From Phytophthora quininea (taxonomy: Eukaryota; Oomycota; Peronosporomycetes; Peronosporales; Peronosporaceae), in contig JAAVTG010000114.1 of assembly GCA_011947345.1 (NCBI GenBank), positions 1 to 64,000 of the forward strand: DNA of 64,000 nucleotides. Reading direction: 5' to 3'. The notes under the pieces are model-generated. The model was given only the letters and a program-made list of their open reading frames with translations, had not been told where the DNA came from and searched no databases. This document shows, in pieces, positions 23,547 to 33,742 of this stretch. A program made the position numbers and the translations under genes. Each line of letters begins with the position of its first letter. Position 1 is the stretch's first letter.

Positions 23547-24702
23547 CTCGTACTCTGTTCTTGCTAAATTCCAACAGAATATCGCGGGATTTTGTAGCTG
23601 AGCCCTCCGGTACACGTCGCCGTGTTTGTGGTGGATTGGTTGCTCTCTCGCGACGGACTTCAGCGTCATCGTAGTATAGATCACTTTCCTGAATCAAGAA
23701 GTTGTGCAGTGAACAGAGCGCGTAAACTAGCGTTGGAATAAACTCAAAGTCAGTCACAGCAATTGGGTTAGCGCGAAGAAGAATGCGAAATCGTCCTTTG
23801 AGAATGCCAAACGCCTGCTCCACCTTGTATCTGATCCGAGATAATGCTCTGTTCAAGCGCTTTATGTTTGCATCCTGGACCACTTGGCTCATTTCGTATG
23901 TGGTCACAAAGTTCTGCCGATTTGAATACGCGCAATCTCCTAGTAAGAACATCGGGAGCTGCGCAGTTGTAGTTTGCGATGTTGCAATTGTCCTGGTGCC
24001 CATACGTCCAAGCCATGACTCGAAATTCCGGCCTAAGAAACTGTTGGTAAAAATTCTGTTGTCACCAACAGAGCCTGGCCAGCCGATAACCACGTCACGG
24101 AATTCGCGCCGGTCGTCTACTGCAGCATGCAGTACAGTGCTGTAGAATCCCTTGCGATTATAATACTTGTTTCCGCGCTTCTGTGGCTGAAGGATTGGAA
24201 TATGCGAGCCGTCCACACTTAATGTTGCTCGTGGAATTCCCGAGCGCTGCTCGTTCCTCATCACGATGTCTACAAGCTCCGCTTCGGTGGGTAGCTGTAT
24301 CAGACCAAGTCCACAGATACGTTCAGCAACCCGACAAAGTGTTTCGCTGCAGGTGGAGAGACCGAGGCCGAACTTTTCGTGAAGCACCTTCAGCGTCACG
24401 CCATGAGCGCTGTAATAGAGAAACACGAGCAGGACAACCCGAGCAGGGATCGCTTCTCGGAAATTTGTATTTTCTCTCTCGATGCGAAGTTCCGCCATGC
24501 GAAACAGCTTCTCAAACGCACATATTTGCATACGGAAGTTTTCGAAGAAGCGCTCGGCGTCAAACACTGCCTCTGATGCCACCAACTGACGAATCCATTC
24601 TCCACTCCGTGGTTTGACCCACCATGTTATATCGCTGTCTAAATTACAGCTGCCAACAATGCTGGCAACACAATCAGCTCCCCAGCTAATCAACTGCTCC
24701 AT
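23455..24702 (-). CDS. PIF/Harbinger DDE transposase, open frame
   Basis: The frame is uninterrupted over 415 residues. An N-terminal helical region precedes a helix-turn-helix-like segment (VTLKVLHEKFGLGLSTC). The nuclease core follows with all three acidic positions: SVDGSHIPI, LLGDCAYS and YKVEQAFGILKGRF. The middle motif VVIGWPGSVGDNRIF is typical of the family. Such enzymes cut and paste the element at TWA-like sites. The last ~35 residues are Arg/Pro-rich and antisense to the MYB-like gene tail, so the natural stop may lie a little earlier. The element lies within a SET gene. Because this frame is intact while its partner is broken once or twice, the element may be recent. Confidence 0.85.
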   Translation of the reverse strand: MEQLISWGADCVASIVGSCNLDSDITWWVKPRSGEWIRQLVASEAVFDAERFFENFRMQICAFEKLFRMAELRIERENTNFREAIPARVVLLVFLYYSAHGVTLKVLHEKFGLGLSTCSETLCRVAERICGLGLIQLPTEAELVDIVMRNEQRSGIPRATLSVDGSHIPILQPQKRGNKYYNRKGFYSTVLHAAVDDRREFRDVVIGWPGSVGDNRIFTNSFLGRNFESWLGRMGTRTIATSQTTTAQLPMFLLGDCAYSNRQNFVTTYEMSQVVQDANIKRLNRALSRIRYKVEQAFGILKGRFRILLRANPIAVTDFEFIPTLVYALCSLHNFLIQESDLYYDDAEVRRERATNPPQTRRRVPEGSATKSRDILLEFSKNRVRVSRACRTTPAAVPDRALAPGHGGRGVPVSP

Positions 24703-25175
24703 TTCTTCGTCAGTGTCTTCCTCGCTATCGTCGCTGCTGCTTCCAGAATCAAATGCGCATGAGAGAAACCTGCGCAGGCCAACTAATCTGCCCCCGCCAC
24801 TCCTTCCATCTTGTCGCTGCTTTTTGTGGAATAGACGAAAGTCGCGACTACTAAAGATGTTTACCAGTGCGAACGCAACTAAAATTTTGACAGGGGTCTT
24901 GAGATGAAACTCAATAAACTCCTACTTGAGATTTGCCGGTGCGTACCTAGCGGAGACGGTCGCGGTATTGGGTTTAGGACATGACTTCACCAACATACTG
25001 CGCGACAAAGTTTCCTTTCCAGATAGCTTGGTCGGCGAACAGAGAGATGCCGTTCCCTTCAACATTTTTCAGCTCCAGTAGAGCCTGGGACCCGTTTTAT
25101 ATGCGTTGGTTTGTGCAGTGGTGTTCTGTTGAGCAATGGCCTCGAACACACCTCTGACACGAGGCACTTGATTTT

Positions 25176-27036
25176 TTCCGGATGGAGATTTTCTATTGGC
25201 TAAAGTATGGTGGCTTCTGATTTGGGTTCAGAAATAGAGCCAGAGCGGCCAGCTGTTTATGTGGTATAAACTATGGAAGGACTGTTGCGATGGTCAGGAT
25301 CTGGACCTTGGATTCCTGAACTAGGGAGGGGCCCCAGATCTGGAAGTGTGAATCCTGAGCCAGCTACCGGGTACTCGGAGCACTCAGTCCGGACCAGCCC
25401 TCGTCCTGAAGCGGGTTTTTCTACGTGAAAGGAGAACGCCTATTACGAACGTATCGGATAGTGCGTCCCACCTGCCTTGGTCAAAAACCAAGACCTACCA
25501 ACAAGTTCAGCATTTCCTGGAAGTTAAACAGAAATGGCTCCCTAATCCCGGATTCCATCCAGGAATTCCAGGTCCTGAGTTCAGGATCCTGGATTCAAGT
25601 TACACACCGTCAAACCAAGATACAAATCTTGATCCTGGTAGCGGAACATACTTTATTCCACGTCTTCAAGATATTTGCCCAAGAGTGATTGCCAATGACT
25701 AGAGATCCTGGATCCGAGATGTCAAGACTCCTGATCCTAGGTCGTGGTTGAGACTTCCTGATCCTGGATTCTTGATCCTAGATGAAGTTCTACACTCTAA
25801 CTCTCTCGATGCCCCAAATTCTCCGGCATTTAAGTCATCAAGGATAGCAAACCCTGATCCAGGATCCAGGTCCTCGAAATTGAAGGGTCGCCTACGATCT
25901 TCCCATATATTTCCCGAAAGGTCAAGTTGATCAATTAAAGGTGGCTGTTCAGACCTGCAACCACGACCACCATACTGAAATCAGGACAATACAAGTTGAC
26001 GTGGACCACATATAAATCAGTCGAATCTGTAAGCATGCAGAGTACGCTAGCTTTAAACTTTAACAGAGTTCGTTTTTCCCTGTAACACACAAGTCGCCAC
26101 GTCTTCGTGCCACCAATTCGCGCAAGGGGATCAAGGTGCACTATAGCTGTGGAGCAAGGATCACATTCGGCCGCGCCTGCGAGACGTCTGTGGGACTCAA
26201 CCGTTCCGAGTCGAGTTAGGTAGGGGACCAGGACGCTGTTCGATCTGGGTTAAGACCCTCCCTATTTTGCATACTAGTTGGGGGTCTTGCGCCTTCCCAT
26301 TTCATATTCCTTTGGAGCCTGGACCAGCGGCCGGCAACCAAGGACGTGACCGAAGACCGTTTATGTGGAGCGAGGGTATAAGCTTTGAATCTGACAAGTG
26401 ACTTTTCTCTCTCAGAGAGTGGTGCGCATTGCATTGTGGGTGTCTTGGATCGGCCAGTTATCCAGGACCTGAAACCCCGATCAACACTGGTGAATTAGCC
26501 CAAGGCCTCGGCTAACAAAAAGAACAAGGACCTGCATATCGTGTCGTGTGAACTCTGGTTGTGGTTTTATTGCTGGTGTACGAGCGTGTAGAGATTGCGT
26601 GAGCTTCTTATTCTGAAATCGAGAATCTTGATCCTGGACCCAAGATCTTGGCCCTGAATTCTGAAAGTCTGGTCTTGGGAGAAGAAGCTTGGTCATTACT
26701 TCTACCCCAGGTCGCGTGGACAGCGCCTCGAGGTAAATCTTACCAAGAGGGGTTGCACGGGGTACATGCCACCCCGGATTGGGAATCCCGGACCTAAATC
26801 TTAGAACTGGGGTTTCAGATCTGGGCGTATCTAAAGAGGGCCGCTATACATTTGGGCGAAAAAGGTTCACCACCTCGTCTCACCTCACTGGGCTCTTTAT
26901 TGCAAGTTAGAGTTTGCTCTAACAAAACGTCAAGCACAGATTCTTACCGCTCAATTTTTGCAGTCCCCACCACACCGAAAACGCGCATCTCCTCTTGCGA
27001 AATATTGACAGTATGGGATCTCATCCTAAAACACCG
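25176..27036. other. Non-coding, GGATC-rich LTR-like remnant
   Basis: No gene seen. From about 25280 to 25900 and again near 26620-26700 the motif GGATCC/TCCTGGAT/CCAGGATC recurs every few dozen bases, in both orientations. The same composition occurs in the LTR-like repeats at 41900-42480 and 53520-54120, so this is probably part of an old LTR. Confidence 0.5.
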
Positions 27037-27244
27037 TTAGAGTATCTCCAGCGGCAAGTCTTAAAGGTGGTTTTATCTTAAAAGTAGCGTCTTAAGACTT
27101 GGGCTCAAGTCTTAAGCCCACAGCTGCAAGTCGCAACACAGGTTTTAACTTCACTAGGGCCTATGACTCCCTCGCCAAGTCTCAATTTAAAACTTGGGTT
27201 TTAAAGGCTGGTGTGGTGCACACACTTCAACGTGAGCGCGCGAT

Positions 27245-27889
27245 TTGAACACTTCGACAAGTAAGCGCAAAAACTCGAAAATATCTACTGCTGGTATGGG
27301 GAAGGGAGCCGAGTGGAGCGAAGCCGAGACCATTCATCTGTGCCAGTCTTGGCTGGAGACATCTCAAGACTCCATTCGCGGCGCCAGTCAAAAGAAAATC
27401 ACCTTCTACAAGAGGATCTACGAGCATTGGTTGCAGAACAAGCCTACCGACGCGGACCCTCGTTCCGAGAACGCCATCGCTGGGCGATGGAAGAAACTGC
27501 AGCCCGACGTTACCAAGTTTGCCGGCCTGTACGCGAAGCTGAAGAGTAGGGAGCGGTCAGGCTGGAACGACGAGATGTACGTAAAACACACGATGGAGAT
27601 CTACGCTGAACGACACAAGAAGGAGTTCGAGTTTATTGGTGCGTGGGAGACTCTGAAGGACAAGCCCAAATGGACCAGCCAGTTGACGTCGAGCGCTGGG
27701 ACCAAACGAAACGCTGCAGACCCTCCGGCAGTGACCCGACCAGTTGGCGTAAAAAAGCGAAGGCCAGGTAACCAGTCGCATCCAGCCGCTGCTCGAAGTA
27801 TTTGCAAACCTCGTCGTCCACAAGGGCAGCAACAATTCTCTCAAAAGACCTTTGCGCATACGAAAGCGTCTTCTAAACTCGCCTATTGA
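27245..27889 (+). pseudogene. Truncated MYB/SANT-like Harbinger partner protein
   Basis: An open frame of 214 codons. Residues ~17-110 look like the MYB/SANT-like domain of these elements (GAEWSEAETIHLCQSWLE, GRWKKLQPDVTKFAGLY, FEFIGAWETLKDKPKW). From about codon 175 the frame is merely antisense to the transposase remnant, so the original C-terminal part has been deleted. The first in-frame ATG is 27296 (MGKGAEW); the longer frame opens with a non-ATG codon at 27245. A product could still be made and could bind element ends, but that is inference. Confidence 0.6.
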
Positions 27890-28267
27890 ATAGAACAGAC
27901 ACATCGTCAACCCAGCTAGATCCCCATAAGCGTGGCCGAAACTTACCAGCGTGGTAGGTTGGCTTGTCCGCCAAGTGGTCTGCCACCAGCCGCGCCCCCC
28001 ACTCCTCTCGATCTCGAGCTCTGTCAGCGCGCTTCCCTCAACCGATCCCCCGTGCTTGCGTTTCGTCTTCTTCTTTGCTGGGAGCACGTAGGCGAGCTGG
28101 AAGAACTCGTCGTCAGAGTCGCTTCCGTTGGCAGCAGCCAACAGCCCAGGACACATCGGGAGGCCTTCCATGTTCTCTTCGTCTGGATCGTTCACAACTG
28201 ATTGGTCAAAATCGACGTTTGAGACTTGAGTAAAACTCGTCGCTGGAAGACGATGGTGAAATCTCAA
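27640..28267 (-). pseudogene. Harbinger transposase, N-terminal remnant only
   Basis: From an ATG at 28267 the frame gives an acidic N-terminus (DPDEENMEGLPMCPGLLAAA), then GSDSDDEFFQLAY and EFRRRFRMRKGLLRELL. After a shift, DDEVCKYFEQRLDATGYLAF is read around 27770-27820. These are the conserved N-terminal motifs of oomycete Harbinger transposases. The frame then runs into the antisense of the MYB-like ORF; no catalytic Asp/Asp/Glu motif remains. Confidence 0.65.
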
Positions 28268-28484
28268 ATCTTATATAAATACGACGTCTTAAAGCCTCTT
28301 CTCTCCGCCGTTAGGACTTACCGCTGGAGAAGCTCTTAATAGAGCCTTTAAGCTGGAGGTACGAAACGTGTTTTGGAACAAAAAAGTGTTCTGACTTTCG
28401 TTTCGTGTATTCGCAAACTAGGCCGTAAGAGCGGTTGTGTTATCGACACGAAATCAGTCAGCATCCCCCTCCCCAAAGTCCACC

Positions 28485-29343
28485 ATGACTGCAGAGAGCG
28501 AGAGCAACAGCGCACCTGAGTGCTCGACCACCAACGACAAAGAGACGGAGCCTATTATCCCGCTGGAGCGAACTAAAAAGCCCCCGCCCCGTCAGAGCAG
28601 CTGCAGGACGATGCTTCAACGCACTCTCGCTTCAACGCCAAGACCGACACCAAATTGCTCTCTGAAGTGCCATCCAAGTTGCTGATTGGCGCCACGCGGG
28701 GGATTTGGGAGGGAGGTCACAAGGCGACTGAACAGCAAGCTCAACGCAAACTTCACCGCCCGGGCATGCCGCGACAGGGCTTCTTTATCGCTGCGCCAGC
28801 ATGCTGTTAGACAGGAGAAGAACAAAAGCGCTAGCGGGGAAGCGTGGCACATGTTAATAACGATGACGTGTTGGAAGAGCATTCCACGTTAAAGATAGCA
28901 GCAGCTGAGACAAAGCGCCAAGCGAGAGAGCGCCAAGAGCCCCGCGACGAACATCTGGAGACAGCAGGAGAGCGGTTGATGCAAGCCCCGAGACAACGTA
29001 CGGACAGTTGTCATTTTATTTTTTCTGCTAACTTATACAACGCTGTTCAAAATGAAGAGCCTCGAAGAGACACGGTTCGTCTAGTGAGTCGGAGACGCAG
29101 GGCATAAAACGCCGCCGCCTCTCAGTGCTGCTTGAGAGCGATCAAGAGGAAACCGTGGCTCGGCAGCAGCTAGAGGAGAAGAGAGTAGACTTGCAGCTGC
29201 AAGAGCTACAGCTGCGGCGATTAAAACTGGAGGGGCAGCGCAAGCGGCGCGAATTCATGCAACAACAAACGGAGGAACCAACGAAACGAACGGAAAAGCT
29301 TATGAAGTTGCTGGGATCGGCAATATCACAACACGAGAAGTAA
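28485..29343 (+). pseudogene. MYB/SANT-like transposon protein with coiled-coil tail, broken
   Basis: Starting at MTAESESNSAPE, the reading moves between frames: RFNAKTDTKLLSEVPSKLL, then LNANFTARACRDRASLSLRQ, then NNDDVLEEHSTLKIAAAETK, and finally a charged coiled-coil (RQQLEEKRVDLQLQELQLRR) ending at the stop at 29343. This order resembles MYB/SANT-like proteins of oomycete DNA elements, whose C-termini are long charged helices. At least three shifts are needed. It starts about 150 bp right of the small Harbinger element but outside its ends, so it belongs to another copy. Confidence in the family is moderate. Confidence 0.45.
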
Positions 29344-29529
29344 TTAAGTGCGAGGAGGATGCATTATCCACACACGGAGAAGTACTCCGCGGGCGTCGGA
29401 GGCTCTCCACAAAAATACTGACTGTTGTTGACTTCCCCGAAGAATGATGCTGAAGTTCGTTAAAACCACCGCGACCTTGTAAAATTTCGCTACAAGCATT
29501 TGGCCAACCGCCAGTTTTCGCTTGAATTC

Positions 29530-29859
29530 AACTGCTAATCAGAAGTTAGTCACCTGCCCGTACGACCACTCCACCGATGTGCGCACTTTCGACATCGATG
29601 CGTTAACTGTAGCTTGAGCGGTAGTAAGACGTGACTTGTGTGGAGACGTAAATACGTCGGTGCGTCCACATGCTTGGTCACCGTAAATTAAGAATCCCTG
29701 AAAGCTAGGGTCATCTCGTAGTTGCTCTTTCAAGTGCAATTTACACAGCAGTATTATATAGTGGCAGCAGCCTTCGGATGGTCTATAGAGGCTATCGGGT
29801 GTTACGACGTTTTGAAATTTGACTAATATATTCATATTCCGCAATCGCCTTGAAAACAT
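29530..29859 (-). pseudogene. Harbinger-type DDE transposase, C-terminal fragment
   Basis: The minus-strand frame reads FLIYGDQACGRTDVFTSP, then TTAQATVNASMSKVRTSVEW followed by SYGQV. This is the second Asp motif (YGDxAY-like) and the Glu motif (RxSVEW..G) of DDE_4-type Harbinger transposases. Only this C-terminal segment is readable. It may belong with the broken MYB-like gene at 28485-29343, since the two would be convergent as in complete elements. Confidence 0.6.
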
Positions 29860-30307
29860 AGCGTTCTAGGCAACCTGCACAATCCAAGTGTCGTGTGAAT
29901 TGGGACATGCTAGGAATGATGTTAGCACGATTCACGATAGCAGGCGTATCGCCTTTAGTTCAAGGATACTGTCATACTATTCATGCAGCTACTTCTGCCA
30001 TCGCAGAATCAAGGCGGTGATTGTCAAACTAGGGCCAGATGCAACTACGCTTTGTTCCAGGATGGTACTGTTTCTTGTGAACGCTCCTCTAAAGCGCTAT
30101 ACGATGGAAACGCCCTTCTGTGCAAAGTACCACCTCCTCAGTGTAGCCATGCTTACCATGTTCACGAGAGGTGTGTAGAATGTGTACATCACCTTTCGAG
30201 CACCCCATTAGGGTGGTAAGTTTGGCAAAAAGCAGCAAACCAATATACGATTCTCGTGAAGTATTAGTGCTGATAGTATATTGAGTATCCTGCAGGTGAG
30301 TTATGAT
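29860..30307. other. No gene recognised
   Basis: Spacer between the Harbinger fragment and the hAT element. Short frames on the plus strand (29888-30178, 29983-30219) overlap one another and carry no motif I know. Confidence 0.4.
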
Positions 30308-30324
30308 GCCGTAACTAGGGTCCG

Positions 30325-30387
30325 CAAATAAAGCTTATGTAAAGCTTATGTAAAGCTTAGAATTGATAGGCAGCCTTATAATCAAGC
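30325..30387. repeat. Subterminal AAGCTTAT repeats of the hAT left end
   Basis: TAAAGCTTATG occurs twice head to tail, followed by AAGCTTAG and, further in, AAGCTTAT. The right end has AAGCTTTATATAAGCG and CGCTTAC, so similar short words lie at both ends. Confidence 0.6.
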
Positions 30388-30501
30388 TTATTTAAACGTT
30401 CGAATCTTTCGAATGGCAAACTTCAAGCACGCCACTGCCGGCTCACTTCATAAGCAGCCACACCGTCCGTAAGCGACTCCGACCCACCCCGACCCTACGC
30501 A

Positions 30502-32592
30502 ATGGCGCCACCGCGGAACCCAATTTGGAGCCACTACATTGAGACGAAGCCCCGCGAGAGATGCGTCAGAGACCACCTTGAAGCCAAGTGCATTGCTTGC
30601 GGCAAAGGGATGAAGAATGCCATGCCGTCGGAAAACATGCTGCGGCATCTGCTGAAGTGCCCGAGAATAGGTCCCGAAACTCAGGAGTACTGGAAACGAT
30701 TTGATGCTGAGCGCCGCCGCACTAAGGCTGCAAAAACCTTGTCTTCCTACACGACACGGAGCCCAGAATCGGTAAGCAAACGTCTTTTTGCCAGTCCTGA
30801 CTCCAATCGTAAGACCCCAAAAAGACGCGGCGGTCATCTCCGTTTGTTCGCACTCCAAGAAAGCGTATCACACGAAGCAACGAGGAGAACTTCATGCGTG
30901 TGGCCATAGCCTTCTACTCAACAGGTATCCCGTTTCGCGTGGTGGAGGATCCTTTCTTTCGGGCTCTGTTTGACTACGAGCTTCCGTCGCGCAGGCAGCT
31001 ATCAGGTCGTCTACTTGATCGTGTTCATGAGCGCGAGAAACTGCTAGCAATTGAGGAGTTAAGAGGTCAGAAAAACCTTGCTGTTATTACAGACGGCTGG
31101 TCCAACTTCAATGGCGACAGCATCATTAATTTCGTCTTCACCAATTCGCGTATTACTCCTGTATTTTGGAAGTCGATCACTACAGCCGCGGAAGAGCACA
31201 CAGGGAAGTATATTGCTGATTCAATTCTTACTGCTATCAATGAACTTGAAAACGCCGTTGGCTCTGGAGTAGTCACTTCAGTTGTTACAGATAATGCGGC
31301 CAACATGCAAAAGGCATGGGAATATGTTACGGAGGCGCGTCCTGGTATTGTCTGCTCGGGTTGTGGTGCACATGGAATGAATCTCTTAATGAAAGACATG
31401 CTTACTACTGATTATTTTGGAGATACTCTCAGCGACGCGAAAACGCTGACTAGGTTCTGCAAAGCTCGTGTGGGGTTTTGGTCTGTATTTCGTGAGCGGC
31501 AGTCCCAGATGCGGAGCACAGGAAATAAGCTACGTCGTCTGTCGATGCCTGTACCAACACGGTGGTATACGCACGAGAAGTGCATCTCAAATGTAGTTAC
31601 TAACAAGGCAATATTGGCGGGAATATTTTCAGATGACGAGTTCTTAAAGCGCTACAAGGGGAATGAACTGAATGAGGCCCATCGTATTTTCAAAGACGAC
31701 GACTTTTGGCTTAATGCGGCAGCAGTACTAAAAATGATGGCCCCGATCAACTCGTCCCTCGCAGAGTTTGAGCGCGACGACAGCAGCTCCTCCATGATCC
31801 ATCACCGCTTTCAATCGTTTAAGTCTGACCCTGCGTTCACGAAACCATTAAAGGGATGCCCTGCGTCAGTTCAAGAAAACGTTTTGAAGATCATTGCAGC
31901 TCGGCAAGAAAAGGTTTGTACTTCAACACTGAAGATTGCAAACTTGTTGGACCCACATCTACCGCGCTACGGCGAGAGCTCAATTGAGCTGATCAACGAA
32001 GCTGCTACGCTGGCGGTGCGATTGAAACTTGTGCCTTCCGAGAAAAAAATGCTTTTCACGTCCAACTCCAAAACTTTGCTACTGATATCGATAATTTCAC
32101 ACCATACAACTGGTGGTGCCTCGCCGGAGACAAAAGGTATGAACTAGTCCGAGAGTTCGCCAAGCTGATGCTATCTATTCCCACGTCCTCAGCCTCAAGC
32201 GAACACAATTGGAGTATCCACAGTTTTATACATTCCAAGACGCGAAACAGACTTTCTCCGGAGCGCGTGAACAAGTTAGTGTTCGTTTATTGCAACAAAA
32301 GGGACCTGACTCAGTGAATCATTTGATGTACGAAGTACATCATGATGCGTGCGATGATCACGACTCGAGCGACTCCAGTGAGGATGAAAGATCAGAGAGA
32401 GAAAGTTGTCGAACGGATTGGGATAACTCGGCGTCGAGCTTATTGGATCAGGGGATGATTGTTTCTCTTTCTACAACCCCGGTTACTCGAGAACCTCTGC
32501 CAACATTGACGAGAACACCTCAGCGCAGAAACACACCGGGTAGCGCGAGAACACCCCAACACAGAAACACACCGGGTAGCGTTAGGTGGTAA
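30502..32592 (+). CDS. hAT transposase, three single-base frame breaks
   Basis: The start MAPPRNPIWSHYIE leads into a BED-type zinc finger (CIACGKGMKN...LRHLLKC). After a frame change near 30843 the DUF659-like part of the catalytic region follows (NLAVITDGWSNFNGDS, VVTSVVTDNAANMQKAWEYV), then a long helical region. After a second change at the A7 run 32043-32049, the hAT dimerisation motif reads LMLSIPTSSASSEHNWSIHS and KTRNRLSPERVNKLVFVY. A third change at 32301-32303 leads to a Ser/Asp-rich tail with a 36-nt tandem repeat. Each break would be mended by one more base in a homopolymer, so the gene may be intact in the real genome. The catalytic layout and length of roughly 690 residues fit the family. 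Confidence 0.8.
32512..32583 (+). repeat. 36-nt tandem repeat in the hAT transposase tail
   Basis: Two adjacent units encode RTPQRRNTPGSA and RTPQHRNTPGSV, in frame with the predicted C-terminus. Confidence 0.8.
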
Positions 32593-32676
32593 AACGTGTT
32601 GTCAAAAAAAAAATGATCTGTCGGTCTTGATTTTCTCAAACGTCAACACTGTGATTAGCGTCGCGCCTTCATTAAT

Positions 32677-33575
32677 TTAGTCCCTCATCCTCGCGGTCTT
32701 TGGGACTCTCCTAAGCCCTCGGGCTTTAATGGATATGACCTCCGTCACTTCCATCACCCCATGTGGTGAAGGCCAGTATTTTCCCCAGCCTCCTAGGCTG
32801 TCAGCACGTCCGAGGTCTCCTTCTCGCTCCGTGATCGGCGTGTTGTGCTTTGTTGACTTGGGCTTCTTGTCCTCCATCACTCCAGCCTCCTCCACGGTCT
32901 CCTCCACGATCTCGGTCGTGACTTCCGTCACTTCCGTTGTGGTCTTCTCCGTGGTGGTGATGACCGACACTTCCTTGGTCGTCTCGCGGCCGTGCCTGCG
33001 GTCGGCTTGCGCGTCGTCTTGCGGTGCTTCTTCGACTGGGGCTTCTTGCCCTCCGTCACCTCAGCCTCCTCCACAGTCTCCTCCATCTCCTCCACGGTCT
33101 CGGTCGTCTCGAACGTCACCTCCGTCGTGGTCGGCACGTCCTCGGTCGTCTCGGTCGTCTCGGTCACTTCCGTCACCTCCGTCACCTCGCTCGTCTCTTC
33201 GGGCTTCGACTCGGTCGTCTCCTCCGCCGTGGTGGTCGGCACGTCTTCGGTCGTCTCGAACGTCTCGGTGATCTCGGCCACTTCCGTGTTCTCCTCCATC
33301 TCTGTGGTCTCCTCGGTCGTGTCCTTGGTCGGCTTATGCATTGGCTTGCGATGCTTCTTCGACTTAGGCTTCTTGCCCTCCGTCACGTTAGCTTCCTCCA
33401 CCATCACCTCCGTCTCCTCTACGGTCTCGGTCGTCTCGAACGTCGCCTCTTCAGTGGATGACACGTTTTCAGCCTTCCCGTTTATCTCCGTCACTTTTGT
33501 GACCTCCTCCTTCGTCTCGTGCTGGATCGCCTCCGTGATCTCCTCTGTGATGCTGGCCGACACTCTCTTAGACAT
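32677..33575 (-). CDS. Thr/Glu-rich repeat protein carried by the hAT element
   Basis: From MSKRVSASITEEITEAIQ at 33575 the frame gives 215 residues; after one shift near 32990 it continues to a stop at 32677, for a total near 300. The protein is dominated by Thr, Glu and Val. Three degenerate repeat units each have a TVEE/VEEA acidic part followed by a basic patch: EGKKPKSKKHRK, EGKKPQSKKHRK and EDKKPKSTKH. Between them are runs such as TEVTEVTETTETTEDVPTTT. There is no signal peptide or membrane segment. The basic patches could act as nuclear signals or nucleic-acid contacts (inference). I do not recognise the family. The gene lies wholly between the hAT inverted repeats and converges on the transposase. 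The plus-strand frame opposite it is an antisense shadow. Confidence 0.65.
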
Positions 33576-33734
33576 CCCAACCGTGTCAGGGGCATTCTCC
33601 TCTCCTCTGTGGTCTCAACCATGGTATCGAACAACCTTCGAAGTGTGCGCTTGCCCAGGATTGGCAGTGAACGCTGATTGGCTGGTGATTGTAAAGCGAT
33701 CATAACGTTTACCAAGCGATTGTCAATACAAAGC

Positions 33735-33742
33735 TTTATATA
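33735..33742 (-). promoter_or_regulatory. TATA-like box inside the hAT right end
   Basis: Read on the minus strand, TATATAAA lies about 160 nt before the Thr/Glu-rich gene's ATG and within the terminal region of the element. It would place that gene's promoter inside the transposon end. Confidence 0.3.

Larger units (their letters stand above)
22437..24947. mobile_element. PIF/Harbinger element, near complete, inside a SET gene
   Basis: Imperfect terminal inverted repeats share CGCACCGGCAAATCT (left from 22441-22444; right, complementary, at about 24926-24947). Inside are two convergent genes in the usual Harbinger arrangement: a MYB/SANT-like partner on the plus strand and a DDE transposase on the minus strand. 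A clear 3-bp target duplication could not be defined, so the exact ends are uncertain by a few bases. The flanks are the two halves of a SET domain. Confidence 0.75.
22110..25175 (-). pseudogene. AWS-SET histone methyltransferase gene split by a Harbinger element
   Basis: The N-terminal part lies at about 25175-24948: a zinc-binding AWS motif (C-x2-C-x4-C-x6-C-T-N-Q-R, as SCQRC...HCTNQRI) is followed by the first half of a SET domain (GNGISLFADQAIWKGNFVA, QYVGEVMS, TQYRDRLR). The second half lies at 22382-22110: YVMAVTGDEIVDA, GLSRFANHNYTPTC, VIEDIVKGDIITIDHG and a post-SET CLCGTHNYRG. Together these order as AWS, SET, post-SET, as in SET2/ASH1-type lysine methyltransferases. The 2.5-kb Harbinger element fills the gap. 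Decay signs: an in-frame TAA between MS and TQYRD, one in the AWS-SET linker, NHS changed to NHN, and the last post-SET Cys changed to Tyr. Parts outside AWS-SET were not found, so this may already have been a fragment or retained duplicate before the insertion. Confidence 0.75.
27040..28335. mobile_element. Harbinger deletion derivative with TTA target duplications
   Basis: Left end GAGTATCTCCAGCGGCAAGT and the reverse complement of the right end GAGCTTCTCCAGCGGTAAGT form matching inverted repeats. TTA precedes the left end (27037-27039) and follows the right end (28336-28338), the expected 3-bp PIF/Harbinger duplication. The 1,296-bp element holds the 5' part of a MYB-like gene (plus strand) joined near 27765 to the 5' part of a convergent transposase gene (minus strand). 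The DDE core is gone. Confidence 0.85.

Noticed and set aside
22437..24947. A 3-bp target duplication for the Harbinger in the SET gene
   Set aside because: Flanking triplets do not match with any end position tried, so none is reported.
32992..33705. 237-codon plus-strand Val/Ser-rich frame
   Set aside because: Mirror of the Thr/Glu-rich gene; the minus frame has regular charged repeat units and a plausible start and promoter.
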